This document shows, in pieces, positions 17,203 through 25,618 of a stretch of 64,000 nt of DNA. The stretch is from Trinickia soli (GTDB lineage: Bacteria; Pseudomonadota; Gammaproteobacteria; Burkholderiales; Burkholderiaceae): NCBI RefSeq assembly GCF_002879855.1, contig NZ_PNYB01000003.1:186001-250000 (forward strand). Direction: 5' to 3'. A program made the position numbers and the translations under genes. Under the pieces are notes generated by a model. That model worked only from the letters and a program-made list of their open reading frames with translations. It did not search any database and was not told the origin of the DNA. Within the stretch, counting starts at the first letter, position 1. Every line of letters starts with the position of its first letter.

Positions 17203-19332
17203 CTATCTGTTTTGAAGAGAAACCAAATGCGCGTAGTAACCGGCCTGCGCGAGCAGTTGGTCGTGCTTGCCACGTTCGACGATGCGTCCCTTGTCCATGG
17301 CGATGATCTGATCGGCATGCCGAACCGCGGTCAACCGGTGCGCGATTATAATGACGGTGCGCCCCGTGCACATCGCCCGCATGTTCTGTTGGATGATCCG
17401 TTCGGTTTCGAAGTCGAGCGCACTGGTCGCTTCGTCGAAGATCAGAATGCGCGGATTCGTGACCAGCGCGCGCGCAATGGCGACGCGCTGCCGCTGCCCG
17501 CCCGACAAGTTCGATCCATGTTCGCCAACTACGGTGTCGTACCCTTCGGGTAACTCCGAAATAAATTCGTGCGCGCCCGCGAGCTGTGCTGCGCCGATGA
17601 CGGCCTCAAGCGGTGCGCCGGGATCTGTCACGGCGATGTTCTCGCGTATCGTTCGATTGAACAGCCGGTTCTCCTGCAGCACGACGCCGATCTGGCGGCG
17701 CAGCCATGCCGGGTCGGCGAGCGCAAGGTCGATGCCGTCGATCGAGACGCGTCCTTGCTCGGGGAGATAGAGCCGCTGCAGCAGTTTCGTCAGCGTGCTC
17801 TTGCCCGAGCCAGAGCGACCTACGATGCCGACGATCTGGCCTGCGCGGATTTCGAGCGAAACGTCGTCGAGAATCGGAGGGCCATCGGCCCGATAGCGGA
17901 AGCGGATGTTCTGAAAACCCACATCTCCTTTCAGGGCAGGCAATGCCTGACGGCTTTTTGTCAATTCTGTGCGTGTGTTGAGAATGTCGCCAAGGCGACC
18001 CATCGAAATGCCAATCTGCTGGAAGTCCTGCCACAACTGCGCGAGCCGCAGCACCGGGGCGGCCACGCGCTGCGACATCATGTTGAACGCAATCAACTCG
18101 CCGACTGAAAGCTTGCCGCTGATGACGAGCTTGGCGCCCATGTAGAGCGTGAGCAGCGTGACAAGTTTGCCGACGTATTGAATCAACTGTTGGCCGACGA
18201 CCCCGAGCGAGGTCACCCGGAACCCTGCTGAAACATAGGCCGCGAGTTGCGTATCCCAACGCCGCGTGAACTGCGGCTCGACGGCCATCGATTTGACAGT
18301 TTCGGCGGCGGAGACGGCTTCGACGAGAAACGACTGGTTGTCCGCGCTGCGTGCGAATTTCTCGTTCAGCCGCTGACGTAAGACCGGATTGAGCGTCAGC
18401 GAAATGGCCGCATACAGGGGCAGCGAGAGGATCACGACAAGCGTCAGCCATACGCTGTACGTGAACATCACGGCAAAGAAAATGAACGAAAAGAACAGAT
18501 CGATGACCGCCGTCAACGCCTGCCCGGTCAAGAAGCTACGAATGCTCTCCAGTTCGCGCACGCGCGCGACGGTGTCGCCCACACGGCGCGAGCCGAAGTA
18601 GGCAAGCGGCAGCGCTAAAAGATGGCGAAAGAGCCTTGCACCGAGTTCGACGTCAATTCGATTCGCCGTATGCGCGAACACGTAATTGCGTAACCCTGCG
18701 AGCAGTACCTCGAAGGTCGAGCTGACGAATAAGGCGATGCAAACGACGTTCAGCGTATTGAATGCGCGATTGACGAGCACCTTGTCCATCACCACTTGAA
18801 ACATCAACGGCGAGACGAGCCCGAACACTTGCAACAGCGCGGAAACGAGCAGAACTTCCAACAACAGACGCCGATATTTAACGACGGCTGGAATGAACCA
18901 GGAGAAGTCGAACCGTGCGAGTTCCCCGGAGAGCGAGGCGCGCGAAGCGAACAAGAGCAACTGCCCATCACAACGCGACATCACATCCTCTGGCGTAGTT
19001 GCCGCGGGAGCGGATCGCCCCGCGTCGACAACAAGCGCTTTATCGCCAGAGCATCCCGCCAAGATGAAGTGTCGGCCGTCCTTATCGAGTGCGAGTGCTG
19101 GGAATGGTGTTCTCGACAAACGCTCGGCGGACACTTTTGCTTTCCGCGCTTTCAAGCCGAGCGAGCGGGCTGCCAGCAAAAGCTCGCGTTCGTCGAACGA
19201 GGCCGATTTCATTGCGGCGGCATGCCGCAATTGACTCGCATCTGCAGCGATACTGTGAAAGCGTGCGATTAAGACGAGAGCGACGAGGCCCGGATCGTCG
19301 ACGAGCGTCGTTTCTAGATCTGATTCGGCCAT
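17203..19332 (-). CDS. Type I secretion ABC exporter (permease-ATPase) with C39-like domain
   Basis: This 709-residue inner-membrane exporter powers substrate secretion. Residues 1-130 look like a C39 peptidase domain, but the segment where the catalytic Cys is expected (DPGLVALVLIARFHSI) has none. It is therefore a non-cleaving C39-like domain as in HlyB, fitting a cargo without a double-Gly leader. About six membrane segments span residues 150-430. The ATPase has Walker A GRSGSGKST near 505-513, signature LSGGQRQR near 607, Walker B ILIFDEATSALD and H-loop IIIAHRLTAV. It is the first gene of a five-gene unit (ABC, HlyD, TolC, 196-aa protein, repeat protein). No convincing Shine-Dalgarno precedes ATG 19332. 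Confidence 0.95.
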   Translation of the reverse strand: MAESDLETTLVDDPGLVALVLIARFHSIAADASQLRHAAAMKSASFDERELLLAARSLGLKARKAKVSAERLSRTPFPALALDKDGRHFILAGCSGDKALVVDAGRSAPAATTPEDVMSRCDGQLLLFASRASLSGELARFDFSWFIPAVVKYRRLLLEVLLVSALLQVFGLVSPLMFQVVMDKVLVNRAFNTLNVVCIALFVSSTFEVLLAGLRNYVFAHTANRIDVELGARLFRHLLALPLAYFGSRRVGDTVARVRELESIRSFLTGQALTAVIDLFFSFIFFAVMFTYSVWLTLVVILSLPLYAAISLTLNPVLRQRLNEKFARSADNQSFLVEAVSAAETVKSMAVEPQFTRRWDTQLAAYVSAGFRVTSLGVVGQQLIQYVGKLVTLLTLYMGAKLVISGKLSVGELIAFNMMSQRVAAPVLRLAQLWQDFQQIGISMGRLGDILNTRTELTKSRQALPALKGDVGFQNIRFRYRADGPPILDDVSLEIRAGQIVGIVGRSGSGKSTLTKLLQRLYLPEQGRVSIDGIDLALADPAWLRRQIGVVLQENRLFNRTIRENIAVTDPGAPLEAVIGAAQLAGAHEFISELPEGYDTVVGEHGSNLSGGQRQRVAIARALVTNPRILIFDEATSALDFETERIIQQNMRAMCTGRTVIIIAHRLTAVRHADQIIAMDKGRIVERGKHDQLLAQAGYYAHLVSLQNR

Positions 19333-20041
19333 GCTTATGTAAGAGCGCGACCCTCAAATGGCCGCAGCGCTTACCCCCGGTTAAAAAATTATTGTTAATT
19401 TCGTACTACAGCGCGACTACCAGCCTGGATCCGCTCCGGGCACAAGCAGTGCCGCCCGCTTCCCGCCGATCAAAACAGGACGCTTGCCTACCGCTCGGCA
19501 GAGCACATCAATGCACTTTACAAAAAGCAAGGCGAAGTTATGTTTACGTAATATTTCGCTTATCTACTCTTCTCTGCCCGATGTACATTACCGACGCGTA
19601 AAGCGGTCGATACGATTCAAGGCGCGTAACAATATAACATGCTATTGAATTTTACTCACCTCCTTTGCTAATCACTTACAAGAATCAAATCACCAGATAT
19701 CTGCTTTCGCGCAAACGTTTGTAGATCTCTAGAAGCTTCCACCCGAGCCACTTCCTACACAATTAAATGGGATGACAACTCCGAATTTGTTACGTATACA
19801 CGTGGGGCCACACATCGCTACAAGGTTGCGCCAAAAATCGACTGCTGTGCGCCGGCGCATGGCGATGCGCCCGCAGTACTTGCGGGGCACCTACTCGCAG
19901 CGGGCGAATGTTCCTTACGCGCCTGCCAGCGCCGCTACATCCCGGAAGCGAGCGCGAGTGTCCCGTCGTGCAGGAACAACCGCGTCAATAGCGCTACGCG
20001 TCGCGGCCGTATAATTCTTCGTCCGCTCTTCCGCTACGACC
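19333..20041. other. 709-nt gene-free, partly AT-rich spacer upstream of the type I secretion operon
   Basis: No supported gene lies here; the open frames are short and Arg-rich. The part from about 19380 to 19780 is much richer in A and T than its surroundings and should contain the promoter of the secretion operon (minus strand). On the minus strand, 19656-19666 reads AAAGGAGGTGA, a perfect Shine-Dalgarno, but no start codon follows at a usable distance and the next frame meets TAG at once. The right third is GC-rich and leads to the WecA-like gene. Confidence 0.6.
20010..20015 (+). promoter_or_regulatory. Possible -10 element before the WecA-like gene
   Basis: TATAAT occurs 26 bases upstream of ATG 20042. 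No clear -35 box is seen at normal spacing, so the evidence is the -10 match and the short leader. Confidence 0.35.
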
Positions 20042-21145
20042 ATGCTCAGCTTCGCCCTAGGCTTTCTCATCTCGCTCCTCGTGACGCTCTTGATCGTGCG
20101 CTATGCGCACTTGCACGGAAAGTTTTCGATCGACAGCGACTTGGCAGGCGTCCAGAAATTCCACGTCCGCCCCGTGCCGCGCATTGGGGGCGTCGGTATT
20201 CTGATCGGGCTCGTGGGGGCAGCACTGCAGTTGTTTTGGCCTTACCCCGCCGTCGCATCCGGCATCCTTGCCCTCGTAGCGTGCGGTATTCCGGCTTTTG
20301 CATCGGGCCTCATCGAAGATCTGACGAAGCGGGTCTCGCCTTCGGCTCGACTCCTGGCGACGATGGCCGCAGCAGCGCTCACCTATTTCGCGCTACACGT
20401 GGCCGTCGTGCGCATCAGCGTACCGCCGCTCGATTTCCTGCTGTCGTACGCGGCCATTTCGTTTGCCGTCACAGTGTTGGCCGTGGCCGCGCTTGCAAAT
20501 GCGGTCAACATCATCGACGGCTTCAACGGCCTTGCGTCAATGGTCGCGTTGATGATGTTCGCTTCGCTGGCCTACGTAGCCTTCCGGCTCGGCGATCCCA
20601 TTGTGCTGTCGGCCTCGCTGATCATGATGGGCGCCGTGCTCGGCTTCTTCATTTGGAATTTCCCGGCCGGCTTGATTTTTCTCGGCGATGGCGGCGCCTA
20701 TTTCATCGGCTTTATGCTCGCAGAACTGGCGATCATGCTTGTGATGCGCCATCGCGAAGTGTCCGCATGGTATCCGGTGCTGCTGTTCGTCTATCCGATC
20801 TTCGAGACTTGCTTTTCGATCTATCGAAAGAAATTCGTACGTGGAATGTCGCCCGGAATTCCCGACGGGGTGCATCTGCATATGCTCGTCTATAAGCGGC
20901 TGATGCGCTGGGCGGTGGGTGCCAAGACGGCGCACGAGATCACGCGACGCAACTCGCTGACGTCACCTTACTTGTGGCTGCTTTGTCTCATCGGCGTCAT
21001 ACCAGCGACGCTCTTTTGGCAGCACACGGTGCATTTGTTTGCTTTCGTGGTTTTGTTCGCGCTGACGTATGTCTGGCTTTACGTCAGCATCGTGCGGTTT
21101 AAGTCGCCGAGGTGGTTGGTCGTGCGCAAAGGAAACGGAAAGTAA
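20042..21145 (+). CDS. WecA/MraY-family undecaprenyl-phosphate sugar-1-phosphate transferase
   Basis: The 367-residue polytopic protein (about eleven membrane segments) carries the polyprenyl-phosphate N-acetylhexosamine-1-P transferase landmarks. These are FHVRPVPRIGG near the N-terminus, NAVNIIDGFNGLAS with the catalytic Asp region, FLGDGGAYFIGF and the HLH cluster in GVHLHMLVYKRL. Such enzymes start lipid-linked glycans by loading a sugar phosphate on undecaprenyl phosphate. It is the first gene of a ten-gene plus-strand cluster. A second family member, the WbpL homologue at 31846-32889, is also present, so this one may start a different glycan. Sugar specificity is unknown. Confidence 0.88.
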   Translation: MLSFALGFLISLLVTLLIVRYAHLHGKFSIDSDLAGVQKFHVRPVPRIGGVGILIGLVGAALQLFWPYPAVASGILALVACGIPAFASGLIEDLTKRVSPSARLLATMAAAALTYFALHVAVVRISVPPLDFLLSYAAISFAVTVLAVAALANAVNIIDGFNGLASMVALMMFASLAYVAFRLGDPIVLSASLIMMGAVLGFFIWNFPAGLIFLGDGGAYFIGFMLAELAIMLVMRHREVSAWYPVLLFVYPIFETCFSIYRKKFVRGMSPGIPDGVHLHMLVYKRLMRWAVGAKTAHEITRRNSLTSPYLWLLCLIGVIPATLFWQHTVHLFAFVVLFALTYVWLYVSIVRFKSPRWLVVRKGNGK

Positions 21146-21298
21146 GCCGAAGCGCAGGCATGTCGACGGCCAACCATCCCGCTCCCTGTCGATCCCTTCT
21201 CCTCCTCTCACAGGGTAAAATCGCGCGTTTCTCGTCGACCTGACCGCAGCGCGTGCTCCCGAAGCCTGGGACAGTAGCTCGAAACCATAGGACAAATA

Positions 21299-21667
21299 AT
21301 GGATGTTGTATTGCGCGTTCTGCCAGCGGTTCTGCTCGTTGCCTACAGCCAAGTGATCGTCAAGTGGCGCATCGAGCAGCTGGGCGCGCCCCCGGGCAGT
21401 CATCTGTCGGGCATCCTGCGCTACGCGGCTTATCTCTTCGACCCCTTTATTTTTTCCGCTTACTTGGCAGGATTTGCAAGCTCGTTCGTCTGGCTCTATG
21501 CCATTGCAAAGCTGCCGCTGGCGCAAGCCTTCCCGATCTACCAGGGGCTGACGTTCGTTGCAGTCATCGTCTGCAGCGCCGTGTTGCTCGGCGAGCCGCT
21601 CAACAGCCAAAAGCTGCTCGGAGCCGCGTTGATCCTGATGGGCGTCGCGATCGGAGCGCGCGGATGA
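21299..21667 (+). CDS. Small four-TM EmrE/ArnE-like membrane protein (candidate lipid-sugar flippase subunit)
   Basis: The 122-residue protein has four hydrophobic segments and the drug/metabolite transporter pattern, with PLAQAFPIYQGLTFVAVIV and GEPLNSQKLLGAALILMGV. These are the blocks seen in SMR and ArnE/ArnF proteins. In this context, next to an ArnC/GtrB-like GT2 and sugar-modifying genes, a role in flipping a polyprenyl-phosphate-linked monosaccharide is likelier than drug efflux. Such subunits often work as pairs and only one is seen here, so it would have to homodimerise. Its TGA overlaps the ATG of the next methyltransferase gene. Confidence 0.75.
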   Translation: MDVVLRVLPAVLLVAYSQVIVKWRIEQLGAPPGSHLSGILRYAAYLFDPFIFSAYLAGFASSFVWLYAIAKLPLAQAFPIYQGLTFVAVIVCSAVLLGEPLNSQKLLGAALILMGVAIGARG

Positions 21668-22548
21668 GCGCAATCGGCTATGAGAACGTTCAGCAGTCGT
21701 CCGAAGCGTTCTTGTCGCCCCTGCGCGAGCACGTGCGGCAAGGGACGCCTGAGCTCCTTTCGACCTTTGACGAATATGCAGAGGAAGCGCGCTTCGGACA
21801 CGCTTTGCTCACCGAAAGCTTGCAAGGAATGCCGCGCAGCGCGGAGATTCTCGAGGTCGGTGCAGGCGCCCTGATGCTCAGCTGTATGCTGGCGCGCGAC
21901 GGTTTCCGAGTCACGGCCGTTGAGCCAGTGGGCGATGGGTTTTCTCATCTGGCCAAACTTCAGTGCGTCGTCATCGACTATGCCCGGGCGCACGGCGCCG
22001 CGCCTGACTTGCTTCGTCTGCCTGGTGAAGCGCTCGCGATCGTCGACCGATTCGACTACGCGTTTTCCGTCAACGTGATGGAGCACGTAGGCGATGTTGC
22101 CCGTGTGTTGGAAAAGGTCTACGCATCGCTCAAACCTGGCGGCACTTACCGGTTCATTTGCCCGAACTATGCCTTCCCGTACGAGCCCCATTTCAACATA
22201 CCGACGCTCTTTAGCCGGAAGCTGACAGAACGCGTCATGTCACGCCGCATCATGACGTCGAAGAACGTTGTCGATCCTGCTGGAACATGGGCATCGCTGA
22301 ACTGGATTACGGTCGGTCAGGTTCGAAGTATCTGCCGCGAACGCCTGCGTACCAACCCCGCGTTCGACCGTCGCATTTTCGACGTGTACCTCTCACGCAT
22401 GCTGTCGCGCGATCAGTTCACCGAACGGCGCGGGCGCCTTTTTTCGCGCGTGCTGTCCGGCCTGGGACGCCTGCGACTCACGGCGCTTGCCGCGCTGATT
22501 CCCGTCAGGTGGCTGCCCGTGATGGACTGCCGTGTCGTGCGCCGATGA
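21664..22548 (+). CDS. SAM-dependent methyltransferase (class I)
   Basis: The 294-residue protein has a Rossmann methyltransferase core. Motif I is [16 protein letters not shown], the acidic end of strand 2 is [11 protein letters not shown], a post-motif segment reads [20 protein letters not shown], and then comes [19 protein letters not shown] 21664 overlaps the stop of the EmrE-like gene, so a longer upstream frame to 21253 is rejected. A sugar or lipid-linked glycan substrate is suggested by context only. It is one of three class I methyltransferases in this plus-strand block. Confidence 0.83.
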   Translation: MSAIGYENVQQSSEAFLSPLREHVRQGTPELLSTFDEYAEEARFGHALLTESLQGMPRSAEILEVGAGALMLSCMLARDGFRVTAVEPVGDGFSHLAKLQCVVIDYARAHGAAPDLLRLPGEALAIVDRFDYAFSVNVMEHVGDVARVLEKVYASLKPGGTYRFICPNYAFPYEPHFNIPTLFSRKLTERVMSRRIMTSKNVVDPAGTWASLNWITVGQVRSICRERLRTNPAFDRRIFDVYLSRMLSRDQFTERRGRLFSRVLSGLGRLRLTALAALIPVRWLPVMDCRVVRR

Positions 22549-22651
22549 TCGTGTCTTATACTGTCGCCTTGCGTTGAAGCAGCCTTGGTGCATGAAAGCA
22601 GCCCGCGCCGCGGTATTCGGCCCACCCATATTCCAGCAGAGACAGGCACAA

Positions 22652-23380
22652 GTGAAACGCCCAGAGCGACGCGTCGCAATCGTGCAATCTTGCTACATCC
22701 CGTGGAAGGGATATTTCGACCTGATTGGCTCGGTGGACGAGTTCATTCTTTACGACGACATGCAGTACACGCGCCGCGATTGGCGCAACCGTAATCAGAT
22801 TAAGACACCTCAAGGGCTGCAATGGCTGACGGTGCCGGTCAAAGTGAAGGGGCGGTATTTCCAGACCATTCGCGAAACGGAGATCGACGGCCAAAACTGG
22901 CGCGCCGACCACTGGAAGGCCCTGCTCCAAAATTACCGGCGTGCGCCGCATTTCGATCGCATCGCCGCCGCCCTCGAACCGTATTACCTCGAGCGCGAAT
23001 TCCGCCATCTATCGGAACTGAACCGTGCCCTGACAGAGGTCATCTGCTCGTTGCTCGGCATAACGACTACGCTTAAATGGTCCTGGGATTACACGCTCGC
23101 GGAAGGAAAAACGGAGCGCCTCGTCGACCTCTGCCGACAGGCGAACGCCTCCGCCTATCTATCCGGCCCCGCCGCGCGCGACTATATCGAGCCTCACCTG
23201 TTCGCGGCCGCTGGCATCGAGCTCGAGTATTTCGATTATTCGGGCTATCCGGCCTACCCTCAACTCTGGGGTGAATTCCAGCAAGGCGTCACCGCGCTGG
23301 ATCTGCTCTTCAATTGCGGCGACGATGCGCGCCGCTATATGAAGTTCGCCGCCGGGTCTTCCCCTGCCCTCGATCGATAA
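22652..23380 (+). CDS. WbqC-family protein of O-antigen clusters
   Basis: The 242-residue product opens [20 protein letters not shown] and continues with [18 protein letters not shown], the strongly conserved N-terminal block of the WbqC-like family found in O-antigen and capsule loci. The biochemical role of the family is not firmly established; involvement in acylation or aminoacylation of amino sugars has been suggested from neighbourhood. I choose GTG 22652, which puts the conserved block at the N-terminus with AGACAGG just upstream. An in-frame ATG at 22592 would add 20 low-complexity residues. It is followed after 7 nt by a methyltransferase gene. Confidence 0.8.
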   Translation: MKRPERRVAIVQSCYIPWKGYFDLIGSVDEFILYDDMQYTRRDWRNRNQIKTPQGLQWLTVPVKVKGRYFQTIRETEIDGQNWRADHWKALLQNYRRAPHFDRIAAALEPYYLEREFRHLSELNRALTEVICSLLGITTTLKWSWDYTLAEGKTERLVDLCRQANASAYLSGPAARDYIEPHLFAAAGIELEYFDYSGYPAYPQLWGEFQQGVTALDLLFNCGDDARRYMKFAAGSSPALDR

Positions 23381-23387
23381 CCCGCAC

Positions 23388-24017
23388 ATGAACGAATTGC
23401 TAGCGCCCATTGCGACCTACTACACCGATAAACTTCGGCAGTTCGGCGACGTGCCGCGCGGTGTCGATTGGAACAGTCCGGAGAGTCAAGCACTGCGCTT
23501 TGAGCAGTTGTGCAAACTACTGCCGTCGAATTCGCCGTTTTCGATTGTCGATGTCGGCTGCGGTTACGGAGCGCTCCTGGATTTTCTGGCGGAGCGCTTC
23601 GACGTTCGCATGTCGACGTGCGACTATCTCGGCCTCGATATTTCGGGTGCGATGATCGAGGCCGCCGCGCGACGCCACGCCGACAAGGCCTATGCGCGCT
23701 TCGAGAGAGGCACGCAAGCGCCGCGAAGCGCCGATTTTCTGGTGGCAAGCGGCATTTTCAGTGTCAGGCTCACGAGCACCGACGATGCATGGGACGCCTA
23801 TATTCGTGAGACGCTGGCGATGATGCATGCGTCCGCAACTAAAGGCTTCGCCTTCAACTGCCTGACCTCGTACTCCGACCGCGACAAGATGCGGCCGGAC
23901 CTCTATTACGCGAATCCTTGCGAGCTGTTCGACTTCTGCAAACGCACCTTCTCGAGAAACGTGGCGCTGCTGCACGACTACGGCTTGTACGAATTCACGA
24001 TTCTCGTAAGGGCCTAA
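23388..24017 (+). CDS. SAM-dependent methyltransferase (class I)
   Basis: This 209-residue methyltransferase has motif I as IVDVGCGYGALLDFLAE, followed by YLGLDISGAMIEAAARRH. The region around ASGIFSVRL replaces the usual motif II, and the C-terminus keeps FNCLTSYSDRDKMRPDLYY, typical of a subfamily found in surface-glycan loci. It lies 7 nt after the WbqC gene and 3 nt before the acyltransferase gene, so it is probably co-translated. The substrate is not known. Confidence 0.82.
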   Translation: MNELLAPIATYYTDKLRQFGDVPRGVDWNSPESQALRFEQLCKLLPSNSPFSIVDVGCGYGALLDFLAERFDVRMSTCDYLGLDISGAMIEAAARRHADKAYARFERGTQAPRSADFLVASGIFSVRLTSTDDAWDAYIRETLAMMHASATKGFAFNCLTSYSDRDKMRPDLYYANPCELFDFCKRTFSRNVALLHDYGLYEFTILVRA

Positions 24018-24020
24018 CCG

Positions 24021-24689
24021 ATGACACGCAAACCTCTCGTCATTTTCGGCGTCGGACAGATTGCGGACCTCGCGTGGTTCTACTTCACTCATGACTCGGC
24101 GTATCAGCCCGTGGCATTCACGGTCGATCGTGCGTATATCCAAGGCGACACCCAGCATGACTTGCCCGTGGTCGCATTCGACGAGCTCACCCGCGCTTAC
24201 CCCCCCGGAGAAGTCGAGATCTTCGTCGCGCTCAGCTATGCAAAGGTGAACTCGGTGCGGGCCAGCAAAGTCGATGCGGTGCGTGAGGCCGGCTATCGGT
24301 GCGCGAGTTACGTCAGCAGCAAAGCAACCGTGTTCCCCGGGTTCGCCGCTGGCGATAACGCCTTCATTCTCGAAGACAACACGATCCAGCCTTTCGCGCA
24401 GATCGGCAATAACGTCACGCTGTGGAGCGGCAACCATATCGGCCATCATTCTGTGATCGAGGACAACTGCTTCATCAGTTCGCATGTCGTCATTTCGGGC
24501 GGCGTGCGCGTGGGCGCGAATACGTTCATCGGCGTCAATTCGACGGTGCGCGATCATGTGACAATCGGTGAACGTTGCGTGATCGGCGCAGGCTCGCTAC
24601 TCGTCGCCGATGCTGCGCCCGACGGCGTTTACTCGGCTGCCGCCGCGGAACGGTCGCGCGTGCCGAGTTCGCGGCTGCGCAACATCTAA
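24021..24689 (+). CDS. NeuD/PglD-type sugar acyltransferase (left-handed beta-helix)
   Basis: The 222-residue protein has the two-part NeuD/PglD build. A Rossmann-like N-terminal half opens KPLVIFGVGQIADLAWFYF, and the C-terminal half is a left-handed beta-helix of hexapeptide steps (GDNAFILEDNTIQPFAQIGN, then VTLWSGNHIGHHSVIEDN) with a His pair in the position used as catalytic base. Relatives acetylate UDP- or dTDP-linked 4-amino sugars or sialic acid. With the aminotransferase at 26736-27884, N-acylation of a 4-amino-4,6-dideoxyhexose is the most economical reading. Confidence 0.83.
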   Translation: MTRKPLVIFGVGQIADLAWFYFTHDSAYQPVAFTVDRAYIQGDTQHDLPVVAFDELTRAYPPGEVEIFVALSYAKVNSVRASKVDAVREAGYRCASYVSSKATVFPGFAAGDNAFILEDNTIQPFAQIGNNVTLWSGNHIGHHSVIEDNCFISSHVVISGGVRVGANTFIGVNSTVRDHVTIGERCVIGAGSLLVADAAPDGVYSAAAAERSRVPSSRLRNI

Positions 24690-24704
24690 GCAGGAGCCGA
24701 AGCC

Positions 24705-25613
24705 ATGCGCTGGCAAAAGCTGGGCAGAGTGTTTTGCGCGTCGGGTGAACATCCCTGGATGCTCACCCACGCGGCCAATCCCGTCGCCGAATGGCGCTAC
24801 GCCGACGTATTCCGCGTCTATTTCAGCGCACGCGATGCGCAGCGCCGCGCACACATCGGATACGTCGACATCGACCTGAAGCGCTCGCAAGAAATCCTCT
24901 CGCTTTCCGATGAGCCCGTCATCGCTCCAGGAGACGCAGGGCTGTTCGACGATAGTGGTACATCGATGGGCTGCATCGTGCAGCATGAAGGCCGACGATA
25001 TTTGTACTATCTCGGCTGGAATCTCGGCGTGACGGTACCCTGGCGCAATGCGATCGGCCTCGCCGTGAGCGAGTCGCCAGACAGTCCTTTCGTCAAGGTA
25101 TCGCGCGCGCCCGTGATGGATCGATGCGACTGCGACCCTTTTACGATTTCCTACCCGTGGGTGATCGTTGAAGACGGGCGCTGGCGCGTCTGGTACGGAT
25201 CGAATTTGACTTGGGGCACCGGCACGAGCCAAGACGAAATGTGCCACTTGTTCAAATACGGGGAATCGGTCGACGGGCTCGCCTGGCACCGCGACGGGAC
25301 GATCGCCCTGCATTTCAAGGACGCATCAGAGTACGCGATGTCGAAACCGACCGTCGTACGCGACGCCGGGCTCTATCGCATGTGGTATTCATATCGCGGC
25401 GCCGCCTACCGCATCGGCTATGCCGAGTCCACCGACGGCATTGCCTGGACACGGCGAGACGAATTGGCCGGCCTCGAACCAGCAGCGACCGGATGGGATG
25501 CGGGCGCAGTCTGCTATCCCTGTGTGTTCGACCATGCTGGCGAGCGCTACATGCTGTACAACGGGGGCCGCTACGGCGATTCCGGTTTTGGCCTCGCCGT
25601 GCTCGAGAAGTAA
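24705..25613 (+). CDS. Five-bladed beta-propeller protein related to GH43/GH32/GH130, role unknown
   Basis: The 302-residue protein has no signal peptide. Its repeated blade motifs resemble the furanosidase/inverting-propeller superfamily, for example RRYLYYLGWN, GRWRVWYGSN, GLYRMWYSYRG and ERYMLYNGGRYG. ATG 24705 has GGAG eight bases upstream. Because it is cytoplasmic and sits between an acyltransferase and a GT2, a secreted glycosidase role is unlikely. A sugar-modifying or transferase role is conceivable, as for propeller-containing proteins in other glycan loci, but nothing in the sequence proves it. The C-terminal half of the 37436-39010 protein is also a propeller. Confidence 0.72.
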   Translation: MRWQKLGRVFCASGEHPWMLTHAANPVAEWRYADVFRVYFSARDAQRRAHIGYVDIDLKRSQEILSLSDEPVIAPGDAGLFDDSGTSMGCIVQHEGRRYLYYLGWNLGVTVPWRNAIGLAVSESPDSPFVKVSRAPVMDRCDCDPFTISYPWVIVEDGRWRVWYGSNLTWGTGTSQDEMCHLFKYGESVDGLAWHRDGTIALHFKDASEYAMSKPTVVRDAGLYRMWYSYRGAAYRIGYAESTDGIAWTRRDELAGLEPAATGWDAGAVCYPCVFDHAGERYMLYNGGRYGDSGFGLAVLEK

Positions 25614-25618
25614 CTGCG

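Noticed and set aside
21253-22548. A single 431-residue protein covering the methyltransferase and upstream sequence
   Set aside because: The N-terminal part overlaps the EmrE-like gene in another frame; ATG 21664 with ATGA coupling gives a clean methyltransferase.
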